Below, piece by piece: positions 6,953 to 11,036 of a stretch of DNA of 11,036 nt (its first letter is position 1; each line of letters starts with the position of its first letter). Made by a program: the position numbers and the translations under genes. Origin of the DNA: Paramuribaculum sp. (GTDB lineage: Bacteria > Bacteroidota > Bacteroidia > Bacteroidales > Muribaculaceae); the NCBI GenBank assembly GCA_029062075.1, contig JAIDQW010000309.1, forward strand, positions 1 through 11,036, written 5' to 3'. Under the pieces are notes generated by a model that worked only from the letters and a program-made list of their open reading frames with translations, was not told the DNA's origin and ran no database searches.

Positions 6953-8341
6953 TTATATCGTGTTCTGCTTCAATGCCTCAACGTACTGGTCTATACGATG
7001 CAGTTCCTTAGGAATATTGATTGACTGGGGACAATGAGGAGAGCACTGATTGCAACCTATGCAATGGCTCGCCTGACGCAATTTAGGCACAGACCGGTCA
7101 TAGCCCACAAGAAACGCACGGCGCGCATCGGCATAATTGGGCGACTGGCTGCTTTCCGCTACATTTCCCTGATTGACACACTTGTTGTAGTGCAGAAGAA
7201 TAGCCGGTATGTCAATTCCATACGGGCAAGGCATACAGTACTTGCAGTCGTTACAAGCCACTGTGGGATACTGCACCATCAGGTCGGCAGTGTCATAAAG
7301 AAACTGTGTTTCCTCCTCTGTAAGAGGCTTTAGCGGACAATATGTGCGTAAATTATCTTCAAGGTGCTCCATATAGGTCATTCCGCTCAACACTGTCAGG
7401 ACTCCCGGATGAGAACCCGCATAGCGGAAAGCCCATGAAGCCACGCTGTTTTCTGGCTCTCTCTGTTTGAGGCGTGTGGCAATATGGTCAGGCACATTTG
7501 AGAGTCGTCCGCCGAGCAACGGCTCCATAATTACAGCCGGTATTCCTCGCTTCTCAAGTTCTCCATAAAGATATTCGCCGTCGGTGTTGCGTGGATTCAG
7601 CTCCTTGGCATGTTTCCAGTCAAGATAATTCAGCTGAATCTGCACGAAATCCCATTTGTATTTATCGTGATTAGCCAAAGCCCAGTCAAACACTGCAATA
7701 TCACCGTGATACGAAAATCCGAGGTTCTTTATTCTCCCCGCTTCCCGCTCAGCCAAAAGAAAGTCAAGGATTCCGTTATCAATAAATCTCGCTTTGAACT
7801 CTTCCATACCGTTACCCACACCTATCGCATGCAGAAGCATGTAGTCAATATGGTCTGTCTGAAGTTCTTTCAGCGAGTTCCGGTATATTCCTATCGAAGC
7901 CTCCCGACTCCATGTCTGTTGAGCGAAGTTCGACATTTTCGTTGCAATGAAATAGGAATCACGCGGGTGGCGTGACAGCGCAACGCCGGTAGCATGTTCC
8001 GACAAACCACGACAATATGCAGGAGATGTATCAAAGTAGTTCACACCGTGGGCAATAGCGGTATCCACAAGTCGGTTGATAGCTTCCTGATCGAGCTCGT
8101 TGCTGTTATCTTCCTTATTAGGCCAGCGCATACATCCATATCCGAGAATTGAAACCTTCTCACCGGTTTTTGGATTGGTGCGATATGTCATTTTATCGGT
8201 TGGAATCTCAGCAAGTGCTGATGAACTCTTTGCCAATTCCTTAGCCGGCTTCTTGCATCCGGCTAATGCGAGTCCGGTCAGTGATGCACCTATTCCAATA
8301 CGTTTCAGAAAGTCGCGGCGGTTTATATCTTGGTTTTTCAT
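6953..8341 (-). CDS. Tat-exported aldo/keto reductase lipoprotein with two [4Fe-4S] motifs
   Basis: A 462-residue oxidoreductase of the Fe-S aldo/keto reductase group (COG1453-like). The N-terminus has a twin-arginine motif R8-R9-D-F-L-K, a hydrophobic stretch, and a lipobox L26-A27-G28-C29. It is therefore predicted to be exported folded by Tat and anchored as a lipoprotein. The TIM-barrel reductase domain (about 50-345) keeps the catalytic tetrad D104, Y109, K135 and H171. The C-terminal part has a ferredoxin-like domain: C363-x2-C366-x2-C369-x2-C372-P, and C427-x2-C430-x2-C433-x3-C437-P. Two [4Fe-4S] clusters are therefore likely. Classical aldo/keto reductases use NADPH, which is not freely available outside the cytoplasm. 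The Fe-S domain and the upstream NapGH-like gene suggest electrons come from the membrane instead, or that a bound NADP is carried out with the protein. It starts 14 nt after the upstream gene. Substrate unknown. Confidence 0.9.
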   Translation of the reverse strand: MKNQDINRRDFLKRIGIGASLTGLALAGCKKPAKELAKSSSALAEIPTDKMTYRTNPKTGEKVSILGYGCMRWPNKEDNSNELDQEAINRLVDTAIAHGVNYFDTSPAYCRGLSEHATGVALSRHPRDSYFIATKMSNFAQQTWSREASIGIYRNSLKELQTDHIDYMLLHAIGVGNGMEEFKARFIDNGILDFLLAEREAGRIKNLGFSYHGDIAVFDWALANHDKYKWDFVQIQLNYLDWKHAKELNPRNTDGEYLYGELEKRGIPAVIMEPLLGGRLSNVPDHIATRLKQREPENSVASWAFRYAGSHPGVLTVLSGMTYMEHLEDNLRTYCPLKPLTEEETQFLYDTADLMVQYPTVACNDCKYCMPCPYGIDIPAILLHYNKCVNQGNVAESSQSPNYADARRAFLVGYDRSVPKLRQASHCIGCNQCSPHCPQSINIPKELHRIDQYVEALKQNTI

Positions 8342-8355
8342 TATATCAATATCTG

Positions 8356-9828
8356 TTAGATTGTACGGTGCCGTTCATGCCCCTCAACATAAATTGCGCT
8401 GAAAGGACGCGATGGACATAAGTTCTCACAAGCACCGCATCCGATACACTTTTCAGTATTTACAACCGGAATTTTTGGTGATTCCTCATTCTCTGCATCG
8501 TAGGCAACCATCGCAATCGCCCCGACAGGGCAGTGACGCTCACAGTTTCCGCAGGCAACACCATCCGTGAGCGGTATGCAGTTCTCCTTGACCCACACAG
8601 CATGACCGATCTGAACTGAAGACTTGTCTGCACGGGTAATCGGGCGGATAGCTCCTGCCGGACAGACTTCGGAGCAACGGGTACACTCAGGGCGGCAATA
8701 ACCGCGCTCGTATGACGACTCCGGCTGCATCAGTGAGTCTATTTCGGCAGAGGGACGGAGCACTCCATTCGGACATGCCGATACACACAGCTGACAGGCG
8801 GTGCAATGTGATTCAAGATTTGCTATACTTACCGCCCCCGGAGGAACTATTCTGGTCTTACGGTTTGGAATCTTTTTATCCAGAATAGTTGCCAGACCTC
8901 CATCCACCGTTTTCTCCTTAGCATGTAAGGCGGCTGTAGATGCAACCAGTGCAGAAACCGCAAGAAATTGCCTGCGCGAGCCATCCGCTTCTACTGCATT
9001 ATTATTCACCGACTTACGGTATGTGTATGATATGGCACCCTTATTACATTTATTGATGCAATCCATGCAGGCAACGCACCGCGAATAGTCAATAGTATGC
9101 TCCTTGCTGTTGATGCAGGCAGCCTTGCAATTTCGTGCACACAATCCGCAACTGTTACATTTAGAAGTGTCAATAACCGGTTTCAGCAATGAGAAACGAG
9201 ACAGGAAACCCAGCACTGTGCCTACCGGGCAGATAGTGTTGCAATAAGTTCTGCCATTTCTGTAGGCAAGGAAACCGAGAACCACAAGAGTAACCACCGC
9301 CACTCCCAGAGTTATTCCTCCCTTAAGCCAGATATCCACCGTATAGAAAGTGTAATTTTCATGAGCTTCCGCCCACTTCGCAATCAGATTATTGCACCAC
9401 TGCCACACCGGGGCAAGGAGTCCTTGTGCTATGCGTCCATACGCACTGTACGGAGCAAGCAACGCAACAAAAGAGCCTATTCCGAATATGATAGCAAGAA
9501 TCATCAGTCCGAGCATTGTGTATCGGAGGATATTCAACGGTTTGGAATAGCTGTAGCGGTTGCGCTTTACTTTTTTACCTATCCCGGCGAAGCAATCCTG
9601 CATTACTCCTAACGGACAAATTATCGAGCAATATACACGACCTAAAAGCAGAGTCATCGCCACAAGGAAGATAATGACACCTACATTCAATGCGAGTAGC
9701 GACGGCAGGAACTGGATTTTTGCCATCCAACCAAACCATCGTTGAACAGTCCCTGTAAAATCAAGGAACAGGAGCGTAATCATCACAAGGAAGATCACGG
9801 CTAAGGTTATTCGGATTCGTTTTAACAT
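8356..9828 (-). CDS. NapH-NapG-like fusion: polytopic membrane Fe-S protein with internal Tat segment
   Basis: A 490-residue membrane electron-transfer protein. The first part resembles NapH/YccM-type quinol-linked proteins: four likely membrane helices (about 5-24, 43-63, 103-125 and 170-189) and two cysteine motifs, GRVYCSIICPLG (C67, C71) and GRTYCNTICPVG (C196, C200). Two ferredoxin motifs follow: C224/C227/C230/C234 and C251/C254/C257/C261. Residues 283-303 then hold an internal twin-arginine sequence (R285-R286-Q-F-L) with a hydrophobic stretch ending in ALHA, like the signal of NapG. The last part has four more cysteine sets (C342-C352; C378/C382/C385/C389; C417/C426/C429/C433; C461-C471), as in NapG. 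The simplest reading is NapH and NapG joined in one chain, with the last domain exported through Tat. No nitrate reductase gene is nearby. It is the first gene of the operon and probably passes electrons between menaquinol and the exported reductase encoded next (inference). Confidence 0.9.
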   Translation of the reverse strand: MLKRIRITLAVIFLVMITLLFLDFTGTVQRWFGWMAKIQFLPSLLALNVGVIIFLVAMTLLLGRVYCSIICPLGVMQDCFAGIGKKVKRNRYSYSKPLNILRYTMLGLMILAIIFGIGSFVALLAPYSAYGRIAQGLLAPVWQWCNNLIAKWAEAHENYTFYTVDIWLKGGITLGVAVVTLVVLGFLAYRNGRTYCNTICPVGTVLGFLSRFSLLKPVIDTSKCNSCGLCARNCKAACINSKEHTIDYSRCVACMDCINKCNKGAISYTYRKSVNNNAVEADGSRRQFLAVSALVASTAALHAKEKTVDGGLATILDKKIPNRKTRIVPPGAVSIANLESHCTACQLCVSACPNGVLRPSAEIDSLMQPESSYERGYCRPECTRCSEVCPAGAIRPITRADKSSVQIGHAVWVKENCIPLTDGVACGNCERHCPVGAIAMVAYDAENEESPKIPVVNTEKCIGCGACENLCPSRPFSAIYVEGHERHRTI

Positions 9829-9874
9829 ATTGATATTAAGAATACAGACTTAATGTCCCGAGCTTACCAAACTG

Positions 9875-9882
9875 CAAATTTA
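9875..9882 (-). promoter_or_regulatory. Candidate -7 promoter element for the redox operon
   Basis: On the minus strand this reads TAAATTTG, matching the Bacteroidota -7 consensus TAnnTTTG. It lies about 46 nt before the start codon of the NapH-NapG-like gene, leaving a short 5' untranslated leader. A TTTG that could act as the -33 element occurs upstream, but its spacing (27 nt) is longer than usual, so the promoter may be weak or activator-dependent. Confidence 0.45.
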
Positions 9883-9894
9883 AGCAAGAAAAAG

Positions 9895-9904
9895 GCAATA
9901 TTGC
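9895..9904. promoter_or_regulatory. Perfect 10-bp palindrome, candidate operator
   Basis: GCAATATTGC is a perfect palindrome located just upstream of the candidate -7 element of the redox operon, in the region RNA polymerase would cover. A regulator bound here could affect transcription of the operon. A 10-bp palindrome in AT-rich DNA can arise by chance, so the call is tentative. Confidence 0.3.
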
Positions 9905-9960
9905 TAATACAAATCACCTGAATATTTACACAATTTCCTCACGCGGAGGTAAAAATAGTG

Positions 9961-9975
9961 TTTTGTGAAACAAAA
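9961..9975. promoter_or_regulatory. Inverted repeat, candidate operator near the AraC-type gene
   Basis: TTTTGT and ACAAAA form a perfect 6-bp inverted repeat with a 3-nt spacer, about 40 nt before the regulator's start codon. The position would suit autoregulation. The base composition is simple, so chance occurrence is possible. Confidence 0.25.
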
Positions 9976-10000
9976 AAGCTATATAATCCTCATTATAAAC

Positions 10001-10008
10001 TAAATTTG
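10001..10008 (+). promoter_or_regulatory. Candidate -7 promoter element for the AraC-type gene
   Basis: TAAATTTG matches the TAnnTTTG consensus, but it ends only 4 nt before the ATG at 10013. If it is used, transcription would begin at or next to the start codon and give a leaderless or nearly leaderless mRNA. No well-spaced TTTG -33 element is visible upstream. An alternative is the TATAAT at 9982-9987, which also lacks a good partner. Confidence 0.35.
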
Positions 10009-10012
10009 CAAC

Positions 10013-10840
10013 ATGGCAAAGCATCTGCATGAATTGATTGTTTTCTCCGAGGAGTTGAGTCTGATAAACTCACCGGCGTTTTATGACTGCATTGTGCATC
10101 TTATATGCACGGAAGGTGGGTGTAGTTTTAGATACAACGACCGCATATTCACAATGAGTAAAAACGACATAGCCGTGATTACGCGTCCTCAATTGATCAC
10201 CGATATTAAGCCTGACGGCAACTGCAAATGTGAATACATTGCTGCTCCCGGCAAATTCCTTCACAATCTCCTTCCTGCCAATAATTACTCTATTCAGGGT
10301 AGTGTCAGCCTGTTTGACAATCCGATTATCAAGGTTGATGAGATAGACGCATCACGCTTCAGGAGTGACCTTGCCAATATCAGGAACCGCATAGACAATA
10401 TTGACCATCGCTTCTATGAGGAATTGATGGGAAGTCTTTTACAGACAATGATTTATGATCTGTTTGACTTTCATGCAAAGACAAACGACAATATCCTGAC
10501 CACTGACCGTGTGGGATATATTACCACTCAATTCTTCACGCTGATTGATGGAGGGAGACCGAAAACTCAAAGAGAGGTGTCTCACTATGCAGAGCAGCTT
10601 CATGTAACTCCTAAATATCTGTCGGATACGATAAAGCGTGTGACAGGGACAAGCGTCTCCACTCATATTTACAATGCCGCGACGGCCATTGCACTGGAAT
10701 ATCTTAAAAACAGCAATATGTCTGTTTCTCAGATTGCCGATGAAATGAATTTCTCATCATTGAGTTATTTCAGCCGTTTCTGCGTGAAGCATATCGGTGT
10801 GTCGCCAATGAGATTCCGTACTGCTGGTGCAAAAGGCTAA
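10013..10840 (+). CDS. AraC-family transcriptional regulator
   Basis: A 275-residue regulator. The C-terminal DNA-binding domain (about 180-270) has the two helix-turn-helix units of the AraC family: the first near 186-211 (TQREVSHYAEQLHVTPKYLSDTIKRVTG, read in parts) and the second near 236-260, ending in the diagnostic FSSLSYFSRFCVKHIGVSP block and MRFR. The N-terminal half (about 1-110) looks like the cupin-type sensor domain of the family, with YNDRIFTMSKNDIAVI in the usual place. It contains five cysteines (C26, C32, C37, C71, C73), including a C-x-C pair, which could make it responsive to metal, redox state or electrophiles (inference). It is divergent from the redox operon and ends 9 nt before the convergent end of a second aldo/keto reductase gene, so either neighbour could be its target. 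The ATG at 10013 is the only in-frame start that keeps the N-terminal domain. Confidence 0.92.
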   Translation: MAKHLHELIVFSEELSLINSPAFYDCIVHLICTEGGCSFRYNDRIFTMSKNDIAVITRPQLITDIKPDGNCKCEYIAAPGKFLHNLLPANNYSIQGSVSLFDNPIIKVDEIDASRFRSDLANIRNRIDNIDHRFYEELMGSLLQTMIYDLFDFHAKTNDNILTTDRVGYITTQFFTLIDGGRPKTQREVSHYAEQLHVTPKYLSDTIKRVTGTSVSTHIYNAATAIALEYLKNSNMSVSQIADEMNFSSLSYFSRFCVKHIGVSPMRFRTAGAKG

Positions 10841-10849
10841 GCAATACAT

Positions 10850-11036
10850 TTATCGCCAACCCATAAACATCTTGGTCACTTCACCATCGTGATGGTCGAA
10901 GAAAAGGCTCTTGCCGGTGTCGATCTTTGCAATCTCAGCCATATCCTCGTCGCTAAGTGGGAAATCGAGGATATTGAAATTCTGCTCCATACGCTTGATA
11001 TGGACAGATTTCGGTATAATGATAACGCCACGTTGC
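10850..11036 (-). CDS. Aldo/keto reductase, C-terminal part (runs off right edge)
   Basis: Reading the minus strand from the window edge to the TAA at 10850-10852 gives 61 residues of open frame that match the C-terminus of ordinary cytosolic aldo/keto reductases of the 2,5-diketo-D-gluconate reductase (DkgA/YvgN) type. Visible hallmarks are GVIIIPKSVHIKRMEQNF, which holds the NADPH-phosphate-binding K-S and R residues, then LSDEDMAEI, and the tail DTGKSLFFDHHDGEV ending in MGWR. No Fe-S motif follows, so this is a different kind of reductase from the exported one encoded at 6953-8341. The catalytic tetrad would lie outside the window. It converges on the AraC-family gene with a 9-nt gap. Confidence 0.88.
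   Translation of the reverse strand, partial: QRGVIIIPKSVHIKRMEQNFNILDFPLSDEDMAEIAKIDTGKSLFFDHHDGEVTKMFMGWR

Larger units (their letters stand above)
9829..10012. promoter_or_regulatory. Divergent control region between redox operon and AraC-type regulator
   Basis: This 184-nt AT-rich gap separates the starts of two divergent transcription units and should hold both promoters. A 10-nt sequence TGCAAATTTA (9873-9882) recurs in inverted form as TAAATTTGCA (10001-10010). Each copy contains TAAATTTG, a match to the TAnnTTTG -7 element of Bacteroidota promoters, and each points outward to its own gene. Between them lie three short symmetric elements: GCAATATTGC (9895-9904), CCTC-N5-GAGG (9937-9949) and TTTTGT-GAA-ACAAAA (9961-9975). 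These are candidate operator sites. Their function is inferred only from position and symmetry. Confidence 0.6.

Noticed and set aside
6556..7011. Plus-strand open frame of 151 codons opposite the DUF1893 gene.
   Set aside because: The minus-strand protein has clear family motifs and operon spacing; the plus-strand product has none.
8356..9828. Annotation of the membrane Fe-S protein as part of a periplasmic nitrate reductase system.
   Set aside because: NapH/NapG likeness is real, but no napA, napB or other nitrate reductase gene is in the window, and the partner gene is an aldo/keto reductase.
9937..9949. CCTC-N5-GAGG as a Rho-independent terminator or attenuator hairpin.
   Set aside because: A 4-bp stem is too weak, and it sits upstream of both candidate promoters' transcribed regions; kept only as a possible operator element.

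Overview
The window looks like chromosomal DNA from a Bacteroidota organism of the order Bacteroidales. A gut-type lineage such as Muribaculaceae is my best guess, but this rests on protein-level recognition only. The signs are a GldH lipoprotein behind a RicT/PSP1-family gene, start codons without clear Shine-Dalgarno sequences, TAnnTTTG-like promoter elements, and a periplasmic Fe-S aldo/keto reductase of the kind common in anaerobes. I see no tRNA, rRNA, CRISPR array, insertion sequence or phage gene. There is no gene-free stretch above 300 bases.

Left half (1-6035, all + strand): a tightly packed housekeeping run. It holds the 3' part of rny (RNase Y), a ricT/YaaT-family Fe-S protein, gldH (lipoprotein), a HAD phosphatase, an M24-family Xaa-Pro peptidase and a CCA-adding tRNA nucleotidyltransferase with an HD domain. 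Gaps are 17 nt or less and three junctions overlap (11, 4 and 4 nt), so it reads as one co-transcribed unit. RNase Y next to RicT is notable, because in Bacillus subtilis the RicT-containing Fe-S complex is a partner of RNase Y.

Middle (9828 down to 6007, - strand): a four-gene operon with gaps of 14, 1 and 3 nt. In order of transcription it encodes (1) a membrane protein that looks like NapH fused through an internal twin-arginine segment to a NapG-like four-cluster ferredoxin; (2) a Tat-exported, lipoprotein-type aldo/keto reductase with two C-terminal [4Fe-4S] motifs; (3) a small DUF1893 protein of the cytidine-deaminase-like fold; and (4) an ECF S-component-like membrane protein. I read genes 1 and 2 as a quinone-linked electron path to a periplasmic reductase. 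The substrate is unknown. The operon's last gene overlaps the end of cca tail to tail by 29 nt.

Right end: a 184-nt divergent control region with several short palindromes separates the redox operon from an AraC-family regulator on the + strand (10013-10840). The regulator converges on the 3' end of a second aldo/keto reductase, of the ordinary cytosolic DkgA-like type, which runs off the window edge (10850-11036, - strand). The redox operon with its divergent regulator is the best candidate for an under-described system here.
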